Shown: positions 30,776 to 39,783 of the stretch, one piece after another | Layout: each line of letters starts with the position of its first letter | How positions within the stretch are numbered: position 1 is the first letter of the stretch | DNA from: an uncultured bacterium | GTDB lineage: Bacteria > Bacillota > Clostridia > UBA1381 | DNA length: 50,113 bases | NCBI GenBank assembly: GCA_905215805.1 | Contig: CAJMRL010000021.1 | Span: forward strand, 1 to 50,113 | Reading direction: 5' to 3' | Translations under genes and position numbers: made by a program | The notes under the pieces: generated by a model | Databases searched by the model: none | What the model was told of the DNA's origin: nothing | The model's input: the letters and a program-made list of their open reading frames with translations, nothing else

Positions 30776-33700
30776 ATGAAGAAAAAAATAAGTATTTTCT
30801 GCTCATTTCTGTTAGCGGTTCAAATGGTGCTTTCAATGATAAGCATACCGACGTTTGCAGAAGAAGAGAAAATAAAGTATGAGGTGCCGCAGTCCCCTCA
30901 TGAAACCTACAATATGAATTTGGATTGGCAATTCTTAGTGCCGGTACCGGATCAGAAATGGGATAAGAACCAAAATAAGTATGTTGATGTTGGCATGACT
31001 CTCGAAATGTCTCTGAGAAATTCAAAGGACACGTCCGGAAGATATTTCTTTGATAAAGATTATGACGAGTCAAATGTAGCTTCCGTAAATTATTATGAGA
31101 ATGGAGACCCTGATAATCTTGTGCAAAAAACAGGCAGAGGATATTATGATACACATGGAAATCTTATTGAAGGCGATGTATGGACTACAGTAAGCATACC
31201 TCATTCAATAAATGGATTGCAGGCTTTTGCTCATAATGGCGTTGATGCGGGAGAAAGAGGCTCTGACCGTTGCTTCCTGCTTTACAGAAAAACAATAACT
31301 GTACCTGAGGGAGAAAAGTTTATATTTGAGCTTGAGGGAATCCGCCAGGCAGCATATGTATGGGTAAACGGACAGGAAGTAGGATATTATGAAGCAGGTA
31401 TTACCGCAATGGGCTTTGATATATCAAATTATGTTACTCCGGGCGAAACTGCAGTTATAGCGATTGCAGAGGACGGAACTTCAAGCCGAGGAGCTACAGA
31501 ATATATTTCAGAAACAAAACCGAGCGGAGTTCTTTATTCAACCGATCCTGCTGATTTTGATTGGTCTACTCAATGGGGTAAACGTGATGGATCTGGCTAT
31601 CAGTGGAATACTATCGATTTTAATGAATCACAGATCGGATTGCTTTATGACGCATATCTTCATGTTACAGAAAGCGTATATCAAACCTTTCCGTTGTATA
31701 ATAACCTAAAAACAACAGGAAATTATATATATGCCAGTAACTTTGATATAAAGGAAAAAACAGCAACAATTACTGTCGATGCGGAAGTAAGAAATGAATC
31801 GGATTCTGATAAAAATCTTACTCTCGAGGTTAACATTGTAGATCCGGACGGAAATCTTAAGTGGTCATTTGAAAGTGCACCGAACACAGCTCGAAAAGCA
31901 TCTGATGCTGGAATCGTATATCAGACAACGGTAAAGGATACAGCGTATGATACGGATGAAAGCGGTAATGTGATAAGTGAAAACGTAACTACGTGGGAAA
32001 CAGTTGATGTAACACATATCACAGCGAGTATAGATGCAAAGGATGTTCGTTTCTGGAATCTTGACGACCCGTATATGTATGATGTATATACATTGCTTAA
32101 AGATGAAGATGGAAACATACTTGATATACAGAAAAAGACAACCGGATTTAGAAAGGTTTCTTATTCTATAGATACCGGTTTGGAAATAAATGACCGTGAT
32201 GCTTGGCTTCCTGGTTATGCTCAGCGTTCGACAGATGAATGGGCAGTAATCGGAGTGGCTAATGACTGGATGAACGACTATGATATGAAGCTCCTAAAAG
32301 AAAGTAATGCTGATTTTATTCGGTGGATGCATGTTGCGCCCAAGCCGGCAGAAGTTCGGGCATCGGATAAATACGGCGTAGCAATTGCATGCCCTGCCGG
32401 CGATAAAGAAGGAAAAGCGCCGGATGGTAGAACATGGTCTCAGCGTGTAGAAGCCATGCGTGATGTTATAATCTATTACAGAAACAGCCCGTCAGTTATT
32501 TTCTGGGAAACAGGAAACAGTCAGATGGGAACGGCATCAAAAGCGAATGAAATGGCAAAGCTTAGAGATGAGTTAGATCCTAATGGCAAGAGATTTATAG
32601 GTGCTCGTTCAACAACAAGTTCTGACGAACTTAACTATGACTACAACTATGCAGGAACGATGCTTCATAATTATGGAGAAGCAGCGAAAGAGGCTATGGC
32701 TGCAAACGGAAAATACGGGCCTATAATGGAAACAGAGTATAACCGTGAGGAAGCTCCAAGACGTGTATGGGATGATTATTCACCTCCGGATTATGACTAT
32801 GTAAATAAATATCTCGGACCGGGCGCAAGCAAAGAGGATTATCATGATGTATGGGATATGACTCAGGAGGACTTATCGATTTCGGCGGTCAAATCATATT
32901 CCGGATTTTATAACGGTCGTGTAGGAGGAGCGGACGGTTCTAATATTTACTCGGCAGCTGCTATGATGGTATGGTCGGATTCTAATATGCATAATCGTAA
33001 TTCCGGTTCAGAAAATTGTCGTACATCAGGACGTGTAGACCCTATTCGTCAGACAAAGGATAGTTATTATGCAGTTCAGGCAGCTCAATCAGATACCCCT
33101 AAAGTAGACATTCTTGGTCACTGGTCATATCCTGCAGTAAGCGATGATACATATAATTATTATGATAAATCACTTCAGACTGTAGATGGCATATCATATT
33201 ATGTATATGATACTTCGACTAAGCTTAAGCGTGATCCTACAAAGAAAACAGTTTATGTAATAGGTTCTCCTGATGTTGCTAAGGTTGAATTGTATTGTAT
33301 TACAGACGTAGAGGAAAAGCTTATAGGAACGTGTGATGTGCCAACAAGTACATTTATATATGAGTTTCCTAATATAAATGTAACAGAGGGTGATTCTGTA
33401 AAGGCAATTGCATATGATGCGAGAAATAACATAATAGCAAATGATGAAATAGAAAGAACATATGAGGCATATTCGTTAAAACTTACTCCAGTGACCTCAG
33501 ATGAAGGATGGAAAGCGGACGGAGCCGATATTGCATTTTTTGACGTTGAGGTTCTTGATAAAAATGGAAATGTATGTGCGCTTAATTATGATAAAATTAA
33601 CTTTACATACAGCGGCGAAGGCATCTATTTGGGAGGATACAACGGAGGTATGGGAGATTCCTGTTTCCAGAACAGTGCAGAATCCGAAGGCTTATCTAAC

Positions 33701-34684
33701 TATTTTGGAGGAAATAAAGATGAGGTAAGTACTATTCATAAGGATTATGTATATGCTGAATGCGGTACAAATCGTATATTTGTCAAATCAAAAAGGAATG
33801 CCGGTGAATTTACGCTTAATGCTACTCTTTGTGATTCCAACGGAAATGAAACAGATATCACAACAAGTGCTTCTGTTACATCTGAACCGGTTGCTGTAGA
33901 GGGCGGACTTACAACAGCTATGCCTGCAAGACAGTCATATATATATGCTGAAAATGCGCCTGAAATAGAATCTGCTCCATCTATGGTGTCGCTTTCGGAT
34001 GAGTTTACTGTTGATTGGGAAAAGGCTGTAAAAGTAGAAAAGGTAGATGATACGGTTTATTATACCGTGACACTTAATGGTGAAACTATTGACTTGCCTG
34101 TAAGAGCATATGAGGGCTTGATGAACAGTGTATTTGCTCCGGTAATGCCAGTACTTGATGCACTGAAGGAGTTAGGAGCGGATATCGAATATACATACGA
34201 TGAAACAAATCCGGATGATCCAAAATTAACAGTGGTTGTAGACGGCGGCACAGATAATGGAGGACATACTATGTGGTGCCATTTATCAGAGAATATTTTG
34301 CACGTTGACGGAGATACTGACCAGTCAAGCGACTTCCCGCATATTGTTGATGGAGAATTCTGTTTTGAGTTGAGTATGATCTTTAAGTATATAGATGGTG
34401 TTAATACGTTGATCGAAAGTGGCAATGTATATGCCATAACATATGAAGGGGCGGCTCCTAAAGATCCGGAGATCACTGTTGTTCCTGAGAGCGGCACATC
34501 GGTGACTGTCACTGTTACGAATGAGCCGGAGGATTCCGTACTTTATGCGGTACAATATGAAGAAGATGGGGCTCTTAAAAACGTAAAGATTATAAACAGC
34601 GGTGATAATATAGATTTCATGCCTGATAAGGTATTCCTTTGGAAAACAGATATGACGCCGCTTACAAAGTGGGAAAAGCAGTAA
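30776..34684 (+). CDS. Large secreted GH2-like protein with atypical catalytic site
   Basis: The 1302-residue protein has a signal peptide (cleaved near PTFA-EE, about residue 29). A beta-galactosidase-type jelly-roll domain (about 45-235, WTTVSIPHSINGLQAF and VWVNGQEVGYYEAG) is followed by Ig-like domains and a TIM barrel (about 480-760). The usual acid/base motif of GH2, Asn-Glu after a Trp strand, reads FWETGNSQMG here (Asn581-Ser582). The candidate nucleophile strand is GPIMETEYN (Glu652 or Glu654). More Ig-like domains and a region near 1080-1230 resembling copper-amine-oxidase N-terminal (stalk) domains follow. No SLH or sortase signal is present. A gene for a second secreted protein follows after 14 bases. 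Confidence 0.8.
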   Translation: MKKKISIFCSFLLAVQMVLSMISIPTFAEEEKIKYEVPQSPHETYNMNLDWQFLVPVPDQKWDKNQNKYVDVGMTLEMSLRNSKDTSGRYFFDKDYDESNVASVNYYENGDPDNLVQKTGRGYYDTHGNLIEGDVWTTVSIPHSINGLQAFAHNGVDAGERGSDRCFLLYRKTITVPEGEKFIFELEGIRQAAYVWVNGQEVGYYEAGITAMGFDISNYVTPGETAVIAIAEDGTSSRGATEYISETKPSGVLYSTDPADFDWSTQWGKRDGSGYQWNTIDFNESQIGLLYDAYLHVTESVYQTFPLYNNLKTTGNYIYASNFDIKEKTATITVDAEVRNESDSDKNLTLEVNIVDPDGNLKWSFESAPNTARKASDAGIVYQTTVKDTAYDTDESGNVISENVTTWETVDVTHITASIDAKDVRFWNLDDPYMYDVYTLLKDEDGNILDIQKKTTGFRKVSYSIDTGLEINDRDAWLPGYAQRSTDEWAVIGVANDWMNDYDMKLLKESNADFIRWMHVAPKPAEVRASDKYGVAIACPAGDKEGKAPDGRTWSQRVEAMRDVIIYYRNSPSVIFWETGNSQMGTASKANEMAKLRDELDPNGKRFIGARSTTSSDELNYDYNYAGTMLHNYGEAAKEAMAANGKYGPIMETEYNREEAPRRVWDDYSPPDYDYVNKYLGPGASKEDYHDVWDMTQEDLSISAVKSYSGFYNGRVGGADGSNIYSAAAMMVWSDSNMHNRNSGSENCRTSGRVDPIRQTKDSYYAVQAAQSDTPKVDILGHWSYPAVSDDTYNYYDKSLQTVDGISYYVYDTSTKLKRDPTKKTVYVIGSPDVAKVELYCITDVEEKLIGTCDVPTSTFIYEFPNINVTEGDSVKAIAYDARNNIIANDEIERTYEAYSLKLTPVTSDEGWKADGADIAFFDVEVLDKNGNVCALNYDKINFTYSGEGIYLGGYNGGMGDSCFQNSAESEGLSNYFGGNKDEVSTIHKDYVYAECGTNRIFVKSKRNAGEFTLNATLCDSNGNETDITTSASVTSEPVAVEGGLTTAMPARQSYIYAENAPEIESAPSMVSLSDEFTVDWEKAVKVEKVDDTVYYTVTLNGETIDLPVRAYEGLMNSVFAPVMPVLDALKELGADIEYTYDETNPDDPKLTVVVDGGTDNGGHTMWCHLSENILHVDGDTDQSSDFPHIVDGEFCFELSMIFKYIDGVNTLIESGNVYAITYEGAAPKDPEITVVPESGTSVTVTVTNEPEDSVLYAVQYEEDGALKNVKIINSGDNIDFMPDKVFLWKTDMTPLTKWEKQ

Positions 34685-34698
34685 AGGAGGTTATGTAA

Positions 34699-37563
34699 AT
34701 GATTAAGAAAATTATTTCTATATTAGCGGCTTCCTCTATAGCTGTATCGGCAGCGCCCTTTGCGGCGCTTGCTGATGAAGCTGATATTGTAAATACTATA
34801 ATCAGCGCTGAAGATGAAAGCTTTGAAGCAGCAGTGGAAGCCTTGGGTGAAGTAGAAGAACCGGTTATAGAAGAAGAGGAAGATATAACGATTGAGGAAA
34901 TCGAGGAACTTGAGAGCGAAGATCCTGTAACGGAAGAATATTTTGATACTGAAGCAGAATTATATTCTGATGATGTTTCGATGCAAAATGCTCAATTTAA
35001 TGATATGTATGATATTGTTAAAATTGATAATGATTTTAATGATGAAGTTAATATAGGCGCTCCGGATAAAAGTAACTACAAAATTTCGGACGGTACGGAT
35101 ACTATATGGGATTCTTCTTCTATAGACTTAAGCTCAAATTATTATTTATCTCTTGATTTTAAGCTTATGGGCAATACTACAGATAATCAGATTATAATGA
35201 CCAACAGCAAGGGTGATGTAGGACCTCAATTATCGGTAAGCGGAAGTAAGCTTAGAAATCAAACCAAAAGCAATGGTTTTGATGAATTATATGATAACTT
35301 TGATGTAAATAAATGGTATAAATTAGAGCTTGAAGGACGTATGATGGTCGTAGGTTCTGTAACAATCTTTACTCTTTATGAATATGATGAAAATGGACAA
35401 GCGACTCAAGTTGCGCAAAAATCGATAGTGCTGCGTAATTTCAGCGAGACAGCTAAGAAAACATACGGATATACTGTATTAGCCGAAGGAGTATGCTATG
35501 ACAATGAATATGCGGTGCAGGAATATCCGGATTCAGTTCTGATAACGGAGGATAATAATCTTTCTGAAGTTACCGGCGGTGATTCTTTACAGTTCACAGC
35601 TGTTGCTCAAAGAAACGGAGTTTCAGAAAATATCACACAGCCGACGATAGAATGGTCAATTTCTGGAGTAATAGAGGGAGAAGAAGACTATATAAAGATC
35701 GAGGACGGAAGATTGACTGTAAATGCTCAGGCATCAGAACAGGAAATAGTAGTAACGGCTACAGCACAGTCAAACGGAAATCCATATGGCGAGTATCCGG
35801 TAACGATTCACAAAAGAAACCTTGATCATGAAAAATTTGATACCATTACATTAATAGGCGCTAATTCAATAGACGCAGGATCAAGTGAAAGCTATAGCTT
35901 TACTGCAATGAAAAATGGAATAGATGTTACGGAAACACTCACCGCAGAAGATGTTGTATGGAATATAATGGATTCTACCGGAGCAAGACTTCTCGGTAAT
36001 AAATATATTACTGTTGATAACGGAACAGTTACAGTTAGCAATGGTGTTATTGGACAGGATATACGAGTTCGGGCTGCTACAGAAGACGGATATGTTTATG
36101 GTGAGATTGATGTTACAATAAACAATAATTCATCAGAGACAATCGTTCAATATGATGCGTGCGAAAAAAAGGTGGAAGAAAATAAAGCTCTTGTTTATCA
36201 AGGCTCATGGGATGGATCGTCGTATTATGTAAAAAATACAACAGATGATTTTCTTACATCCGGAACACTTGGAAATACAAGCACAAGTGGAGATATACTT
36301 ATAAGTATGGATTTGAAGTTTATGTCAGAAACTGGATCCGGCGTTACAACTGTCAGACGTGATGGCGGAACTGGCTTGTGGCTTTGCAGTCATAATGGGC
36401 TTTTAGCGGTTCAGACTGGAAATTCATCATATAATGATTTATCTGTTGATGGTAAAACGTATTCTCTTGATGCAAATTCATGGTATCATATAGACATAAT
36501 GTTTAATACGAAAAATCCGTCAATGAACATTTGGAAATATGATGATAACGGTGAAATGATAGATAAAGCGACCTTTACATCAGAAGACAATTTTGTATTT
36601 AGAAGTACTCAGGGATTTAACCGTATGAAGCTTAATTCAAATACCGGTCTTGATAACTATAGAGTTGTATATCCTGATCCGACAGAACTTGAAATTATTG
36701 GAGATACCACAACAATTGGAGCAGGGTCATCAATTGAGTTGGGCATTTCAGGAAAAAGAGACGGACTTGTAATGCCAGGTATTGCAATGTCTTCTGTAAG
36801 TTGGGCTGTATATGATGGCGACGGAGACGATGCGCTTCCGATTGAGGGAGATGATATAACAGTAACAGCGGGTGTTCTTTCTTCAAAAGGATTAACATCG
36901 CCGCAAACTGTTTATGTGAGAGCAATATCAGTAAAAGATAAAAGTATATATGCTTCGATTCCAATTACCATTACAGAAGCGAATCAGTTTGAAATAACAA
37001 ATGTTGGAGTAGATGCGGAAAACGATAGACAGCTTGTAAGGATCTATGCAAATAAGCTTACAGATTATAATGAAGATGTGGTATTCATTATGACCTTCTA
37101 TGATCAGGAAAATAAGCTGATTGGATCTTATTCTAAAAAGGCCAATGCGAAAAACCTTAAGGCAGGCGAAAATGAAATCGCAATTGATTATACATTGCCG
37201 GAGAATTATGATAAGAATACAGGCTCAGCCAAAATAATGGCATGGACAGCACTCACAACAAAAGAAGAGCCGGAGGGAGTTTCAGGAGAATTTAGAGCTT
37301 CATATGATAATGGATCTATAATTCTTTCTAATGTTCCTGATATAACAGGCAAAATGACGATTGCAGTATATAGTCCTGGAGTTAGCAATGGTGATCTTTC
37401 AGGGGATACATCCTCAAAGATTGTTTATGCTTCACAGTCGGCAGGAGGATTAACTTCTATTTCAGTTCCTAATCTTGAAGCTAGTGAATACACTGTAGCA
37501 ATAGGTGGATTTGAAGTTAATGGTGTTTATTCCGTATGCAGAGCTGTATTTAAGGTTGAATAA
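34699..37563 (+). CDS. Large secreted protein with duplicated lectin-like and Ig-like domains
   Basis: The 954-residue protein has a signal peptide (cleaved near LADE, about residue 26) and then a very acidic stretch (about 40-95, rich in Glu). I see two related jelly-roll-like units, roughly 100-290 and 490-680. Matching pieces are YYLSLDFKLM with ILISMDLKFM, NKWYKLELE with NSWYHIDIM, and LYEYDENGQ with IWKYDDNGE. Three Ig-like segments of the Big type are interspersed (starting SLQFTAVAQRNG, SYSFTAMKNG, IELGISGKRDG). No catalytic motif or wall anchor was found. It is probably a carbohydrate-binding partner of the GH2-like protein encoded just upstream. AAGGAGG lies 8 bases before the ATG. 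No named family was recognised. Confidence 0.75.
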   Translation: MIKKIISILAASSIAVSAAPFAALADEADIVNTIISAEDESFEAAVEALGEVEEPVIEEEEDITIEEIEELESEDPVTEEYFDTEAELYSDDVSMQNAQFNDMYDIVKIDNDFNDEVNIGAPDKSNYKISDGTDTIWDSSSIDLSSNYYLSLDFKLMGNTTDNQIIMTNSKGDVGPQLSVSGSKLRNQTKSNGFDELYDNFDVNKWYKLELEGRMMVVGSVTIFTLYEYDENGQATQVAQKSIVLRNFSETAKKTYGYTVLAEGVCYDNEYAVQEYPDSVLITEDNNLSEVTGGDSLQFTAVAQRNGVSENITQPTIEWSISGVIEGEEDYIKIEDGRLTVNAQASEQEIVVTATAQSNGNPYGEYPVTIHKRNLDHEKFDTITLIGANSIDAGSSESYSFTAMKNGIDVTETLTAEDVVWNIMDSTGARLLGNKYITVDNGTVTVSNGVIGQDIRVRAATEDGYVYGEIDVTINNNSSETIVQYDACEKKVEENKALVYQGSWDGSSYYVKNTTDDFLTSGTLGNTSTSGDILISMDLKFMSETGSGVTTVRRDGGTGLWLCSHNGLLAVQTGNSSYNDLSVDGKTYSLDANSWYHIDIMFNTKNPSMNIWKYDDNGEMIDKATFTSEDNFVFRSTQGFNRMKLNSNTGLDNYRVVYPDPTELEIIGDTTTIGAGSSIELGISGKRDGLVMPGIAMSSVSWAVYDGDGDDALPIEGDDITVTAGVLSSKGLTSPQTVYVRAISVKDKSIYASIPITITEANQFEITNVGVDAENDRQLVRIYANKLTDYNEDVVFIMTFYDQENKLIGSYSKKANAKNLKAGENEIAIDYTLPENYDKNTGSAKIMAWTALTTKEEPEGVSGEFRASYDNGSIILSNVPDITGKMTIAVYSPGVSNGDLSGDTSSKIVYASQSAGGLTSISVPNLEASEYTVAIGGFEVNGVYSVCRAVFKVE

Positions 37564-37585
37564 TTTTATGTATTAACAATAATAT

Positions 37586-37629
37586 AAATGCTAATCCAAA
37601 TTGTATAGCAATACAGAGGATTAGCATTT
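37586..37629 (+). terminator. Terminator of the GH2-like operon
   Basis: AAATGCTAATCC (37586-37597) is perfectly complementary to GGATTAGCATTT (37618-37629). An inner stem, TGTAT-AGCA-ATACA, extends it. The T run after it is short. Confidence 0.75.
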
Positions 37630-37683
37630 ATGCTATGTATAATTACTTTCTTAAATAATTTATTAAAGAGGAGATTTGATCAT

Positions 37684-39639
37684 ATGATTTTTGGGGTATG
37701 TTATTATCCAGACCACTGGGATAAAAATGAATGGAAAAACCATGCTAAATTAATGAATGAAGCAGGTATTAATACAGTACGAACAGGTGATTTTTCATGG
37801 GGGATAATGGAGCCTGAGGAGGGAAAGTTTGATTTTTCTCTATTTGATGAGGCGATAGAGCTTTTATCGGAATATGGAATAAAGACTATATTATGTACTC
37901 CTACAGCCGGTCCGCCTAAATGGCTGGTTAATAAGTATGATATATTGCAGCGTGACAGATATGGCAGAGTAGAAAATTGGGGTTCAAGACGAGAAGCGTG
38001 TGCAAACAGTGAAGATTATAGACGGAGAAGTGCAGTTATAACAGAAGAGATGGTAAAACATTTTGCAGACAATCCCAATGTAATTGCTTGGCAGATAGAT
38101 AATGAATTTGGATGTCATGAGTCCACACGCTGTTATTGTGAAAACTGCCGTAAAAAATTTGGAAAGTGGCTTAAGAAAAAATATGGAACAATAGAAAATT
38201 TAAATAAAATATGGGGAACAGCATTTTGGAGCTTAGGCTTTGATTCTTTCGATGATATAATTCTTCCCGTATATAATTCCTGTGAGCCGGAAAATAATCA
38301 TAGCTGGTCACATAATCCATCCCTTGATTTAGAATACCGTAGATTTGCCTCCGACTCATGGGTAGATTATCAAAAAATGCAAATTGATATTATCAAAAAG
38401 TATACAGATAAGCCGGTTACTCATAATTTTATGGGACATTTTTCGGATTTGGACTATTATGATTTAGCAAAAAATTTAGATTTTGTAGCATGGGATAATT
38501 ATCCGGACAATCAGTGGGGAGATTCCGAATATGAATATGTTTCCATGGCACATGAAAATATGTATGGACTAAAGAATAACAATTTTATTGTAGCAGAACA
38601 GGAGTCAGGACCATGCGGATGGGATTTTATGGGGGCTACTCCTGAGCCCGGACAGCTTAGGTTATGGACATATCAGGCATTAGCGCATGGAGGAGATGGA
38701 ATAATATATTTTAGATTTAAGGCGCTTCATTATGGAATGGAGCAATATTGGTATGGAATTCTTGATCATGATGGTATTCCAAGGAGACGTTACTTTGAAA
38801 TTCAGAAAATAGGACAAGAATTAAAAAAGCTTGAACCATACATTGTAGGGAAAAGAAATAAATACGATGCCCTTATAGTGAAAACATACGACAATGTATG
38901 GTCACATCAAATTAAGCGCCATGCAAAAGCATTTGATTACAGAAATCTATTGTATTCTTATTATAAAGCAAATGCAGATTTAAATATAAACACCGCAGTT
39001 TCAAAAGGAAAGTATGAAGATTATAAGATTGTATATATGCCGGCATATAATATAATACATTCAGAGGAGATTGAGAAGATAACTGAATATGTTAAAAACG
39101 GCGGAATTCTTGTAACGACTTTTCGAAGCGGTACAAGAGATATATATAATAATTTATTCACTTCAACACTTCCATGTGCATTTGCTACTCTTGCAGGAAT
39201 TGAAGTAGAAGAATTCAGCGCTTTGAGAAAACCGGCCCATATAGAGGGCATTGTTAGTTCAGAAGCTACAATATGGTGTGATATAATTAAGCCAATTACC
39301 GCAGAAACATTGTGTTCATATTCAGATAGATACTTTAAGGATAAAGCGGCGATAACAGTAAATGACTTTGGCAAGGGTAAGGTGTATTATATTGGATGCG
39401 ACCTTGAAGAAGAAGCGCTTAAAGGATTTATAAGATATATCAGCGAGAAAGCTGGAATAAAGATAACAGATGCACCTGATGGAGTAGAAATTGTTCATCG
39501 AGATCAATGTACTATTATAATGAATCATAATGATTATGATGTAAAGGTCTCTTTGACGGGTAAATCACTTATAAGCGGAGATATTTTTAACGGGGAACTT
39601 AAGGCCTTCGGAGTTGATTTTATAAAAGAAGAAAGTTAA
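37684..39639 (+). CDS. GH42 beta-galactosidase
   Basis: The 651-residue enzyme should release terminal beta-galactose from oligosaccharides. The TIM barrel starts at once (GVCYYPDHWDKNEW). The acid/base is Glu141 in WQIDNEFGC and the nucleophile is Glu305 in FIVAEQESG. The four zinc cysteines known from the Thermus A4 enzyme fall at the same numbers here: Cys106, Cys150, Cys152 and Cys155. A Rossmann-like trimer domain and a small C-terminal beta domain follow. There is no signal peptide, so it acts in the cytoplasm. I chose the ATG at 37684 because AGGAG lies 10 bases upstream; an earlier in-frame start at 37630 lies in the terminator. It stands alone. Confidence 0.95.
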   Translation: MIFGVCYYPDHWDKNEWKNHAKLMNEAGINTVRTGDFSWGIMEPEEGKFDFSLFDEAIELLSEYGIKTILCTPTAGPPKWLVNKYDILQRDRYGRVENWGSRREACANSEDYRRRSAVITEEMVKHFADNPNVIAWQIDNEFGCHESTRCYCENCRKKFGKWLKKKYGTIENLNKIWGTAFWSLGFDSFDDIILPVYNSCEPENNHSWSHNPSLDLEYRRFASDSWVDYQKMQIDIIKKYTDKPVTHNFMGHFSDLDYYDLAKNLDFVAWDNYPDNQWGDSEYEYVSMAHENMYGLKNNNFIVAEQESGPCGWDFMGATPEPGQLRLWTYQALAHGGDGIIYFRFKALHYGMEQYWYGILDHDGIPRRRYFEIQKIGQELKKLEPYIVGKRNKYDALIVKTYDNVWSHQIKRHAKAFDYRNLLYSYYKANADLNINTAVSKGKYEDYKIVYMPAYNIIHSEEIEKITEYVKNGGILVTTFRSGTRDIYNNLFTSTLPCAFATLAGIEVEEFSALRKPAHIEGIVSSEATIWCDIIKPITAETLCSYSDRYFKDKAAITVNDFGKGKVYYIGCDLEEEALKGFIRYISEKAGIKITDAPDGVEIVHRDQCTIIMNHNDYDVKVSLTGKSLISGDIFNGELKAFGVDFIKEES

Positions 39640-39677
39640 TCAAAATATTACTTATAATTTTTGTTTATATTTGCCTG

Positions 39678-39706
39678 TTGACTTTTTGTAATATGACATA
39701 TAAAAT
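39678..39706 (+). promoter_or_regulatory. Probable ligA promoter
   Basis: TTGACT (39678-39683) and TAAAAT (39701-39706) are spaced by 17 bp, with the start about 70 bases before the ligA ATG. Confidence 0.5.
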
Positions 39707-39783
39707 ATAATTTATAGTATTAAATTTGGAAATTTAAATTATAACAATAATATATATTATTAAAAGTCATAAAGGAGAAGAAA

